Under the pieces are notes generated by a model. That model searched no databases. It worked only from the letters and a program-made list of their open reading frames with translations, and was not told the DNA's origin. Shown here in pieces: positions 24,648 to 34,927 of a DNA stretch of 64,000 bases; position 1 is the first letter of the stretch, and each line of letters begins with the position of its first letter. The translations under genes were made by a program, and so were the position numbers. Origin of the DNA: Lophius americanus. Taxonomy: Eukaryota; Chordata; Actinopteri; Lophiiformes; Lophiidae. The DNA lies in assembly GCA_037951165.1 (NCBI GenBank), contig JBBDHG010000187.1:3379001-3443000 (forward strand), in the 5' to 3' direction.

Positions 24648-25329
24648 CTGACAAACCATGATATGAAAGACACAGCAGTTAATGACAGACACTCTCTTTC
24701 ACTGCAAATATTCCACACCTCATAACAAAGACCTCTAAGACATGACAGAGCAGACATGACTTAAGTTACAGATATTATTCCTGTTCTTTTTTAATATATT
24801 CTGTTAATGGCATAATTAACCTTTTAATGTCATCACCAAGAAAAACAATATTTTATTGCATATGTTATTTCTTTTTGGGGTATTTATTAATGTCAGATCT
24901 AAGTCACTTTAAATTTACCATAAAAGGACAAATCATTTGCTCAAGCATGTTTTTAAACAGTAATAAAAAATCTGACTTATATCATTTCATGATAACATTT
25001 TTGAGATTTTATGGGAAATAGTACATATTTATTATAGCTGTTTTTAGAAAACTGTTGGACCCTTATTAGACTTCTTTGGTTGTATGAAGTTACATTATTC
25101 TATTTAGTAAGTCCTCACATGCTCTCTCGGATTTTTACTCATGTTTCCATTTTCTTTATGTTCTATTCTTTTTAACCTTTTAATATCCTGCAGAACTGTT
25201 TGGTTGGGCACATTTTGAGTCACTATATCAAGTACCATAAATGATTGACTCACTCTTAGTGATAAACACACATGTCTGCCTTTCCTCTGAATTGCTGTTA
25301 TGTGTATTTGTGTGAAATAGTCTCTTCAC

Positions 25330-25433
25330 CTCCAGTCAGACAGTCGCAAATGGCCAAGGTGGCATCTGGACAATTGCACGGCTTACAGCTGCCTCCATCC
25401 ATCACTGGGTTACCATAGTAACCAAATGCACAT
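25330..25433 (-). pseudogene. Relic exon of laminin alpha-3 (laminin EGF-like domain)
   Basis: The - strand reads CAFGYYGNPVMDGGSCKPCNC then ...ICDCLTGG. This is the laminin-type EGF pattern (family: CAPGYFGNP..GGSCQPC.C......C...TG.C). It is 104 nt long and still has a usable acceptor (TTTCTCACCAAG before 25433) and donor (GTGAAG after 25330), with no stop inside. It precedes the coiled-coil relic in the N-to-C order of a laminin alpha chain, but the roughly 110 residues expected between them are missing from 24648-25329. I therefore call it a remnant rather than part of a working gene. A live lama3 fragment is the alternative. Confidence 0.65.
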
Positions 25434-26217
25434 CTTGGTGAGAAAAGGAAAAAGTTTTTCCAGGGATTAGGCCTGTTTCATTTCTACTGTTTAAGGGCTA
25501 TAGTGGATCTCAGATTACTTTACCTCACATATAAAACCCTGCCATGTTGCTAAATAAAGGCACATGTCTGAAGGGCATTGAGGTCAACTCCAAACTCGGT
25601 GGATTTGCTGTGTCCTCATGAGGAATAATTCATTTCATCGAAATCAAATGCATCAGCCATACAGTCAGTGAACCCGCTCTGTGATACTGCCAGCGTCAAC
25701 CAGAGGTTATTGACTACCAGAACAATAAAGATCGTCACAAGTTAGTTTTATTACTCAAAACTCACAACCAAATTTACAATTTTAAGTGACAGAATGTTTC
25801 ATTATTTCTGTTCAAAGTTACTCAAAGAAATTCATTTAGTAGAAAAACTACAATCCACAGAGTATCTATGAGTATCTATGGGTATCTATCGATGTAGGAG
25901 ATATCAGAAGGATGATTGAGTCTATCTCTCACTAAGTACACGATTACAATATTTATATATTTGCTGTATTAATACAAACTGGGCGTCTGAGGTGACAGTC
26001 CAGAAAAGCACAATAGGCCAAACATTTCTGCTGCAGCTTCATATTATTTAACTGGCAAAAACACAATTTGAGTTTAATATTCAATTTGTAATATTATGAA
26101 GCAGTTATAATCACCAAAAAGTTGGGGATATTATGGTATGGTGGTCGCCACTGCCCTGTCTGCCTTCCTGTTAATGCAATAACCCAGGAACGGTCTCATA
26201 GCGCTGTTTCAAATTTA

Positions 26218-26790
26218 ATACCTTCATAGACCTTAATGAGAGGAAGAACTGGATTGATTTTGGGAAACGTCAGTTGGACACTTCCAACACTAGGGAGAGC
26301 TTTACCTTCAAAGGTTTTTGGGCCATAATTTCTCAACTGTTGGTCCGATTTAGTCTAAATTTGTTGAATACCAATCGAATCGAGGAGATGAGATCTGCCT
26401 TGCATATTCCATATTTTACTCTAGTAGTTCAAATTTTACACACTTGGGGCAACTTTTTTTTTTTGAACACAGTTCTTGGGACAGAAGTTCCTAACCATTG
26501 GTCGGATTTTGTCCAAATGTGGTGTGTATCAATCAAATCTATGAGATTTATCTTGTTTAATACATATTTACCCAAATATTTGAAATTTTACACACTTGGG
26601 GGAACTTTTTATGAAAAACACAGTTTTTCGGATAGAAGTCTGTTTTTTGTCCAAATTTGTTGCGCACAAATCAACTGGAGGAGTTCTATGTTATATATAT
26701 ATATATATACATATATAATGTATATAATATCTTACTCTAGAAATTCATATTTTACTGACCAGGGGGAGCTTTTTAAGGGGAAGCACCTTT
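26218..26790 (+). repeat. Family A interspersed repeat, copy 3 (internally triplicated)
   Basis: The longest copy. After the shared 5' part (GAGGAAGAACTGGATTGATTT, TTTTTGGGCCATAATTTCTC), a module of roughly 150-200 bp is repeated about three times. Each module holds a CACTTGGGGCAAC-like or CAGGGGGAGC box, a 'GTCCAAAT(G/T)TG' box and a 'CAA(A)TC(A/T)A..GAG' box. It ends with CTGACCAGGGGGAGCTTTTT at about 26754-26773. A TA microsatellite lies at 26694-26710. A 198-codon open frame crosses it but encodes nothing recognisable. Confidence 0.8.
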
Positions 26791-27181
26791 GTCGTCGGCG
26801 ACCACAGCTTAGGCCCAGTTTTAGTATGAGGTGCAGACGACAGGGTGCAAAAGAATTGTATGTGGAGTAACCTACTGATTTGATGGTGTCATGTTTAGAC
26901 CTGTAGTGTTAAACTGCATCCGATGCAATCACAGACACTAATACCACCTCTAACCACAGTGTCGTGTGTGTTCTACATTCCTGAGATAATCCAGTGTTAA
27001 TTTTACAGGATAAACATTAGTGTTTGAAAAAAATATATATCTACAGCATCAGCACAAGGTTCAGTAAAAAATAGGAGTGCTTCAGAGAGATCATGGGTTT
27101 GCTCACTAAATAGTGACGTTGTTTAAATAATCCAGATTAAGAGTTTAGCGTATGCTCTCAGCTGAGGGACTGCATTAAAAA

Positions 27182-30100
27182 TCACAGAATTGGGTACAAG
27201 GCGTAGCTGGCGATGCCGCAGGTGTTAGTGCCGTCTCTGGCGAGTCGCATGAAGCCACCTTCACCCCAGCTGGTCCCCCAGCTGAAAAGATAGAACAGAA
27301 TATTAAAACAAAACAAGAAACACTGATGAAGAACATTAAGGGTTGATCAGATCCACCCACTCTATTTCAATATGTATTTTTTTACTCTGACCTGTTTTTG
27401 ATGATCCAGTAGTCTTGACCTCCCTCGGACCCATAACCAACCAGCAGCACCGCGTGACTCAGATTGTTGGGGTTACAGCTGGGTTCATCGTATATTCCTG
27501 CACAAGAAATGTTCATTAGCTTTGATTAATTGGCCACTTGGAGAAATGATCATGGAGTTACGATGGTGTCAACCCGAACAAGAAAATATCATATCCACGC
27601 TTCTCTCTCATTTGACCTGGTCCTGAAGGAGACATCTGGAGCTTCAGGTGCTCACTTATGATTCATGACACGGAACCAACAGCAGGGATGTTTGGTCCAA
27701 AACAAAGAGCTCCAGGGCGCCATTGAGATTTGGGGATTAAAATAAGTAAATCCACGAGAAAGGGGATTTAGAAGATATTATGGAATCACCAGTCTTACGT
27801 CCTCCATCACAGCAGATGCTTGGTGTTAAAGCAATAACTCAAAAATTGATGTTTAGATCATGCTCAAATTTTAAGCCGTCATAGTCCTGAGAGCGAGGAA
27901 GAACTGTATGAATTTTGGGAACGGTCAGTTGTATATTTACAACACCATAGGAATCGTTATCTCTCACCATATTTGGTGCATATGAATCAACTAGAGGATC
28001 TCCATCTGAAAGTTCATGTTTTATTCTCTAGGGGGGGGGAGTTTTTATAAAAACTTGTTTTTTGGACATAGCTTCCGTACGGTACAAATTTGATCTAAAT
28101 GAATCGAAAAAAGGTGATCTATCTTTTATATATTGTATTTTACTCTGACTGTTCATATTTTAATCATTAAAGGAAGTTTGTGTTTTTCAGTGTTGGAAGT
28201 GTTTTTCATATGTTATTATATTTTAGGTGTTTAATCGATTAAACCCTCAAAGTTCTTAAAGTGAGCGAGGACAATAGATGGATGGATGGATAGATAGATA
28301 CATAGATACATAGATACATAGATAGATACGTAATGAGCTTGCAGTATCTTTGAGTAGAATTTGAATGCCTTGATTATACGGAAGAAGTACTCAGAGATAT
28401 TATTTCACCTGAGCTGTAGAACAGGAAGCTTGCATGATCCGCATCAATGGCGACTGTGATTGGACCGACGGTTGCCACAGCATCAGCCAGAGCTTGCTCA
28501 TCGCCTTTGGGAATGAACCTGTAATCTCTGATATGAGCCACTGAAAGACTGCTGTCATAGTAACAGGGCTGCGTGTCCTGACATTGACAGGAAGACAAAG
28601 CATAACGTTAAAATCATGACGGACTCGCTGATCTGACAGGTGTAGTAGAGCTGGCAGGTTGAACCTCACCATTGAGGTGTACGGGTAGGTGTTGCCCGAC
28701 TGCAGCCCGTTGTTGATCACATAGTCGTAGGCGTTGGCCATCCAGGCACCATTACAGCCATAAGTCCCGTAGGATTTGGAGCAGTCCACCAGGTTTTGTT
28801 CACTCAAAGATATGAGCTGACCCGTCTTCTTGTATACCTGTCCCTCGATAGCTCCCGTGGTGCTGAAGGCCCAACACGAGCCGCAGTAACCCTTTGAGAA
28901 ACAATAGATTTGAAGGCGGTGATGATTCAGTCTGGATAAAAGCACTAAAAGTGATTTTAAGAATGCCCTACCTGGTCTTTGACCTCGGTCACATAGCCCA
29001 TGCTCCTGTAGTCCACAAACCAAGCATCTAACTTCTTAGCATTGTTACGCAGCTTTCGGGAAGAGACGGTCTTCCCTCGATGGGCGAATTGGGCATCTAT
29101 CATGGCGCCTTGTAAAACCTGGTACTCTTGTCTGGTCTGTATGAGAAGATTAATTACTAGTTTACAATCAGTCAAATCATAATAATATATATCAAAGCCT
29201 AATTGTTTCCATGTAATAGTTTGATATTTGGGTAGATAATCCTGTAAAAAAGATCTTTAGCTTAGCTTAGCATTAGCAGCTCGTAAACAAGCCTTTCTCG
29301 ACCCAGGCCACAAATCAACTTAGCAGTATCTCTTGACTAATCTCCATTAAAAATAAAGTGTAGAAATGATAAATTATGATTGTGAGTTGGTTTATATGAT
29401 TTGCTATGTCTTTAGCTGGAGCACTGACTTTCTGGACAGAACCAGGCGAGCTTCTTCAACCTGTTTCCGGTCATTTCTCTAAGCTAAGCTAGATGACTGC
29501 TGGATGTAACTTTATTTTAAATGGACAGGTATCAGTGAAATATCAATATACTGATCCATGACATTGATATGTGTTGTTTTGAGAAGCCAAAAAATATTCC
29601 TTTAAGTGTTGTTATCACCACCATCTTTGTTCTGACCCTACTTTTTGAAGCATAAAACAGTCACCGTCTAAATAGTCTGAATAGTCACGGTGTGAAATGA
29701 ATGCAAGTCTATGCATTAATTACGTTTCGTATTTAATCACAATGTATCAAATTAGGGATAGCATTGAAAATCCACATTCTACCCAGAAAAGTGGTTTCCT
29801 CTCTATCCGTTTGATTATACCATAAAAGCTTTATGGTATAATCTGTTTTCTTAAAATAAAACAGAAACACAGCTTTTAGTTTGAGATTGTAGTCAGTGAG
29901 AAGAAACGCCACACCTTACCAGGTCTCCATACTTATTCATGGACATGGTGAACGGCCTCCTGCCCATAAAAAACCCGTTATTGTTGACTTCAATCATTCT
30001 CCTGTTCTCCTCCCAGATGCCTTTCCGCTGCATGTCATCCTGCACGATAATAAAAAGAAGAATCATGTGAATCAGACCATACAGTACGAATGAACTTACT

Positions 30101-31082
30101 GTTGGTGCTAGTATCTTAGAGACGGAGTTGGTCTCACTAGTTCTTCATAAGCTATGCCATAGTTCCTCTTCCAGACGTCCCACTCAGTCAGGATGGCTTC
30201 GTCTGAGTCTGAAACCACCGGGAGTGGACCGCTCAGCAGGAGGAAGAGCAGAATGCTGCCGAACTGCTCTACAAGGACAAGAGCATCACTGTGGGGTCAG
30301 CTTTTCTTCAGAACAGATGTTTTACTACTACAGTTTGTGATTTACTGTTAATTTATATCCTTCGTAACTACTGGTTTAAGTATCTGTGCACTTCTGTTTT
30401 TGTTTATTGCAGATTCAAATTTGAATTTCTGGTCAGTACATAATGAGTAATTGCAGTATGAAATGTTTTTTAGTCATGATGGCCATATTTAGCAACGATT
30501 ATATTTTTATGTAATTACTATGTCTGAGTTGAGTATATCATAAAACAAACTAATTCTAAGCCCCATAATCTTAATGATTTTGTACTTTTCTGATCCAAAT
30601 AGCATCCCTGCCAGTATATTCTTATGAAAAATGTCTTATGTCTTATGTTTTTTAACATTTCTTAGCTAGTCATCAGCGAAATATGAATCTTTTGAGTAGA
30701 AATAAGACATCCTCAAACGTTGAAAGGGTCTTCTAAGGACCTTGGTAGCTAACCTGAAAACTAACATAGTGCTGTATGTATGTTTAAAAATGTTATTTCT
30801 AAAATTTAACTATTTCTAAAAATTCAGCTTCAACCATGAAAAAATGCCTATATGGTGTCAGAAAATCATGACACAAACTCTGTGTTTTTGTATCGATGAA
30901 TTATTGTTAAAAAAAAGAATTACCAATATCTATAGTTTGACATCATTTTTCATTATAAATGAAAAAGTTTCTGTCTTTAAAATCAGAGGTCCTATTAAAG
31001 GACTCCGTTGTCTGCGTTCCACGAAGAAACAAAAATCCCTGCCCAGCTTACCTGCATGGATGTGAGTCTGTTTTGTTCCCAT
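27182..31082 (-). CDS. Papain-family cysteine protease, cathepsin L/S/K group
   Basis: Exons on the - strand: first coding exon ending at 31052, then 30138-30266 (or 30268), 29920-30039, 28972-29136, 28670-28891, 28409-28577, 27392-27497, 27182-27281 (TGA). About 338 residues, normal for the family. Order: signal peptide (ILLFLLLSGPLPVVS), I29 propeptide with ERFNIN-type spacing (W..N...I) and MNKYGDL, then the C1 domain. Catalytic residues are present: Cys in CGSCWAF (about 146), His in LSHAV (about 285), Asn in KNSWG (about 305), plus the oxyanion Gln in KDQGYCGSC. The start is uncertain: ATG 31055-31057 with a CAG-first exon 2, or ATG 31080-31082 with acceptor TTGTAG. The usual GCNGG motif reads GCNGA. 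The orthologue (ctsl, ctss or ctsk type) is not resolved. The expected product is a lysosomal or secreted endopeptidase. Confidence 0.92.
27880..28170 (+). repeat. Family A interspersed repeat, copy 4
   Basis: In the cathepsin intron 27498-28408. Shares GAGGAAGAACTGTATG, TTTTGGGAACGGTCAGTTGTA, ATTTGGTGCATATGAATCAA and the TATTTTACTCTGACTGTTCATATTTTA-like 3' end (split here, about 28133-28161). The middle 'GGGCCATAATTT' box is deleted. Confidence 0.75.
28268..28330. repeat. GATG/GATA/CATAGATA microsatellite
   Basis: Compound tetranucleotide repeat (GGAT x3, then GATA with ACATA variants), about 80 bp from the donor of the cathepsin exon 28409-28577 on the intron side. Confidence 0.9.
29251..29606 (+). 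repeat. Dispersed fish repeat 'family B', near-complete copy
   Basis: Starts TTTAGCTTAGCTTAGCATTA and ends AAAAAATATTCCTTTAA. Inside are GGACAGAACCAGGCGAGCTTC, CCTGTTTCCGGTC and CTAAGCTAAGCTAG, then a GGACAG box. This series is familiar to me from many teleost genomes as a non-coding interspersed element of unknown class. A partial opposite-strand copy is at 36602-36720. It lies in the cathepsin intron 29137-29919. Confidence 0.7.
29813..29843. repeat. Perfect 14-bp inverted repeat with 3-nt loop
   Basis: GATTATACCATAAA, loop AGC, then the exact reverse complement. About 75 bp from the donor of the cathepsin exon 29920-30039 on the intron side. Probably incidental or transposon-derived. Confidence 0.85.
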
Positions 31083-32699
31083 GGTCTGAAAGTGACTCTG
31101 GACAATCACGCCGATATAGACTCCCTGTCAATCCTTATATAGCCTTACAACAAGCTCTTACTTCCCCTATAATTTACCGAATCCCTAAATCAACACTTTT
31201 GCCAGCACCTTAGAAGGACATTAGTCAACAAAAATAAGATGCTCCGCCTCAATAATACCTCTATTATCATTAAGAGGGAACTAAAGCTACAATATTGTAA
31301 ATCCTTCAAATACCGGTTTATAATTGACCATAACACCTGGGATTAAACTTTCCAAAACCAGTGGTGGAGGAAATACACAGATCATTCACATAAGTAAAAG
31401 TCCCAGAGCATTCATCTTAAAATACTGGATAATAAGAGAACGAAAACTGCACTGAATGTCCTAAAAGTCCAAAAGTAATGAAGGCTGACCCTTTAAAAAT
31501 ACCAATATTGAATAAATGTCTGATATATTATCATATGTGACAGACTAAGATTTTTTTAATACAGATGTATAGAGGAGTAAACAGCATCTAAACATTGTGG
31601 CTGATGAAGGCATCCTACCCCATTCCTTGGGGTCATAATATGAACCTGAAGGGTTCTGATTCTTCTCTTATGATTACTTTTTGGGGGAAATTCTGGATGC
31701 ACTGGACATGTAATGAAAAACACACCTTGAAAAATTGTTTAAAGAAACCATCTGAAAAGTTGAAAACTCACCTGCAGCACTTCCTCTGCACTGACTGCTT
31801 TTTTTTATAAAGAGTTGCATGTGGAAAACATTGTTAATCCCGTCAAGAAGATTTCATAAGCTTCATCAATATTTTAAAAGAATTTCTGATTCCCAAATGG
31901 GCAAATTTCTGCAAAGTACAACGTAGGACACTGCGTCATTGTTCACACTATTTAACCTCCAGTGGGTGTTTGATAGAGGCTTGTTAGGTTGCAAGTATAC
32001 AGTTGACCCGCTTCACTAATGTGGGTAGTTTAGGGTTGTGATATAATGCCTCACATGATGCCCAGGTAGATAATACAGACCAGGGTGCACCCAAAAACTC
32101 CCTACGACCCCTACCCATCCACATTTGTGATGCACAGACAACTGTTTGATTGAATACAAAGCCTCTGTGTATCAAACACCTACTGGAGATTAAATTCCTG
32201 ACTCCCCACCGGTCAGTTAGAGCTGAGGAAACCTCTTGGTTGAGATGTGGAACGTTTTCAAGCCTAAACATGATTCCAATTGCTTTGGATTCAATTTACA
32301 AGCCTAATTTACGATCGAATTTTAACTTGACTTAAATAGAATTCTGCGAATAAAGTCAAAATTCAGAATCTTTTTCAGGTTTCGGACAATTTCCTCCGGT
32401 CAATATTCTAATTTAATCTCAGAATTCTTTTTAAGGCCAATTTTCCCTAACATTGTTGTATGAAAATATTTATTTTACAGCTTTAATGTTATGCTTGTGG
32501 TTTAAAAAAACCCAAAACGACATAAAAAATTATTTAAAGTTTTGTTTGTAACAATTTTCTCTTTTATGTACGTTTGCTTCAAACTTTATTTTTATTTTAT
32601 TTATTTTTTTACCTGTTTGAAATAAAGAATTGAAATATAATCTAAACGTAAAATGTTGAAGAGCTATTGTGTTTGACATATTTCGAGAAAGATGTTAGT
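31083..32699. other. Intergenic region between the divergent cathepsin and ankrd29 genes
   Basis: Contains the cathepsin 5' flank and AT-rich sequence. A 95-codon open frame on the - strand (31984-32271) looks vaguely like decayed coding sequence of a retroelement, but I could not assign it. No other structure recognised. Confidence 0.5.
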
Positions 32700-32762
32700 T
32701 AACTTTTCTTTTCTTCTGTGGAACCTCGTCCTCCTCCGACAGCTGGCTGTTTGCGCTCAGCA

Positions 32763-32776
32763 GCGCCCTCTGGCGG
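32763..32776 (-). promoter_or_regulatory. CTCF-like motif upstream of ankrd29
   Basis: The - strand reads CCGCCAGAGGGCGC, which fits the vertebrate CTCF core (CC.C(C/T)AG(A/G)(G/T)GGC). It lies about 220 bp before the ankrd29 start codon in a locally GC-rich stretch (32700-32960). Occupancy cannot be judged from sequence. Confidence 0.5.
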
Positions 32777-32972
32777 TCGGCCGTGACTCCGCATGCAGCT
32801 CTGACTGCAGCTGTGGGTCTGCGTGCAGCTGTGACTGCAGAGGATGAGCTCAGCTCTTTTCGGCTGTTATTATGTCCCCTAACAGACGCTGCCAACACCC
32901 AAACACTGTGCGGCAAAACAGGCTAGTGGCGCTCAGCCTCGCGTCTAATGAGTGAGTGCGCAGGAGGAATCA

Positions 32973-32979
32973 TGAGTCA
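32973..32979. promoter_or_regulatory. AP-1/bZIP-type site TGAGTCA next to the ankrd29 start
   Basis: An exact TGAGTCA lies 14 bp before the ankrd29 ATG, so it is probably inside the promoter or 5' UTR. Only motif identity supports it. Confidence 0.3.
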
Positions 32980-32993
32980 GGAGTGAGGTCTGC

Positions 32994-34896
32994 ATGATGT
33001 CGTTTAAGGTAAGGAGCCTTTTCCATCCATCCGCCTATAAGGCCTCAGTTAGAGCAGGGTGCACCTGCTTCCTGTTTGTTCATGATCAGAGTCTATTTAA
33101 CGGCGGTTTGCATCATCTAATTATAGAGGAAAGGATTAGAATAGGTTGTTTATAGAACTGAATGCAGTCACACAGTCTAACTGTGTGTGTGAGAGAGTAT
33201 GTTTACATGGGTGTAATAAAGCATCCTGGGATATCAGATGGCCCTACATTCATTCTGACTAAAAATCCATATTCTAATTATTTAGTGTTTTCAGGGAAAC
33301 GTTAAGAGTGATTGTGTGATTGTTTGATTATTGATTGGCTCGCCTTATTGATAAAATTCATACCCAGACACTTTACCCATAAATCCCTGCATCTGTACTG
33401 TTTTAACTGGCTGTCAGTGTGTGTATAACACTGTAATAACGGTTTATTATAAAGGTTTGTGGTTGTTGTGTGTATTTACCCTCCAGAAGGAAACACCCCT
33501 GGCTAATGCTGTGTTTTGGGCAGCGAGGAAAGGGAACTTGGCTCTACTTCAGCTGCTGCTCAACAGCGGCCGTGTGGACTCAGACTGCAGAGACAGTGTA
33601 GGACACTGCATGTCCTGGCTGCTCAGCTGCACGCTTTACCCATAATCCACCTGTGGTAGGGGGACAGAGAGCTTCCAAGCCTTGCCTCTGTGGTGCATGT
33701 TTAGGCCTCTCATCAAAATTCCCAGACCATTTATTGTTCGTTAATATCATTGTAAAGGATTTCATCTGCTTATTTGGCTAAATTAAACAAATTTGATCAA
33801 TTCATGTAAAATAACAGCCATCCATGATCAAACAACAAAAGCTGCTCAATTATTGTTGCCATCTTTCTTTACAGTATGGAACCACAGCGCTGATGGTGGC
33901 GTCCTACAGCGGCCACTATGAGTGTGCCAAAGAACTTATTATGCAAGGAGCTGACATCAACTACCAGAGAGAGGTATGTTGGGAAATGAACCGGCTATCC
34001 CGAAGTTTCTAACCTCTGTTGTGACAAAACATTAGGATAGCCAATCCTAGTTTCCAACTCGGATTTCGGAGTAATGCTAGGTATAAGTAAAAAAGGGTTC
34101 AAATTTGAATTATTAGTTTGAAAAAACATTTTTAAAGTTACCTGAAAATGCAAATTTAAGACTAGTATATTAGTTACAGAGTAGAATGTTATTGGCAAGC
34201 AAAATTCCAAAAGTACCCTATCTCGTTTGGAAGAAAAATGTTTTTAGGACTTCTACATAACATCACCAAAATTTAGTCTCTTCTGGGAAATGCCAAAATC
34301 TTCCCCTGGATAAAATTTCATGCAAATCTTTCCATTCATTTCTCCGTCATCTTGCTAACAAACAGACATACAAAGGTAAAAACGAAGATTATTGGTGGAG
34401 GTGTTAATAAATAAACATCAAATGAAAATTAAATTAAATTAAATAGTTTTATATAGGTATATTGTATGAAAAAGTAAACGATGGCTGTGAGAATTCAAAT
34501 TGCATCAGATATATTACAAATGATCCGTAAAGTCACACCTTTAATCCCATGTTTTTGTTTATTATTGGCTTTTGTGACGACTTTTTAAAATGAAAATATG
34601 TAATCATAAGTATTTTATGGTCACTTAAATGATCTGTTGCAGTCCACTTGCCGCAGAGGGCAGCGACCCACGTACTGGAAACCGACCCACTAGGTCTTGG
34701 CAACAGAATAGAAAAAAAGAATTTGTCCAGAATGTGAAATTATTGCAATAAATAAAGCCTCTGCAATGTTAAGATATGTTGAAAATTTGCAAGAAAACAT
34801 ATCAGGGAGCATATGTCTTTTGGTAACTTTCCAAACAAAGTTAGAGAAAACTGATGAAGAAACATCAGAGTTTCTTCATCGCTCCAGGCAAATCTG

Positions 34897-34927
<31 letters not shown>

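Larger units (their letters stand above)
20320..27181. other. Gene-poor intergenic region between osbpl1a and the cathepsin gene
   Basis: No intact gene was found. It contains a Tc1 remnant (21330-21640), family A repeats (22580-22850, 26218-26790), a perfect hairpin (22911-22951), a LINE reverse-transcriptase scrap (23550-23640) and two laminin-like relic exons on the - strand (24487-24647, 25330-25433). The remainder is AT-rich sequence in which I recognise nothing. Confidence 0.7.

Noticed and set aside
24487..25433. A functional lama3 gene on the - strand
   Set aside because: Only two exons were recognised. The donor of the coiled-coil exon is lost, the intervening residues are missing, and no LG-domain exons are seen down to osbpl1a. 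The relic reading is preferred but remains open to test.
26274..26870. Longest apparent + strand frame in the intergenic region (198 codons)
   Set aside because: It runs through a family A repeat and a TA microsatellite. The translation has no recognisable domain, and the equivalent frame is broken in the other copies.
32695..32916. A 73-codon - strand frame ending in PQKKRKVN, like a protein tail with a nuclear localisation signal
   Set aside because: It overlaps the ankrd29 5' flank and is explained by a locally GC-rich promoter with CAG/CTG-rich sequence. There is no homology, no clear upstream exon, and the conserved-looking core is the CTCF-like motif.
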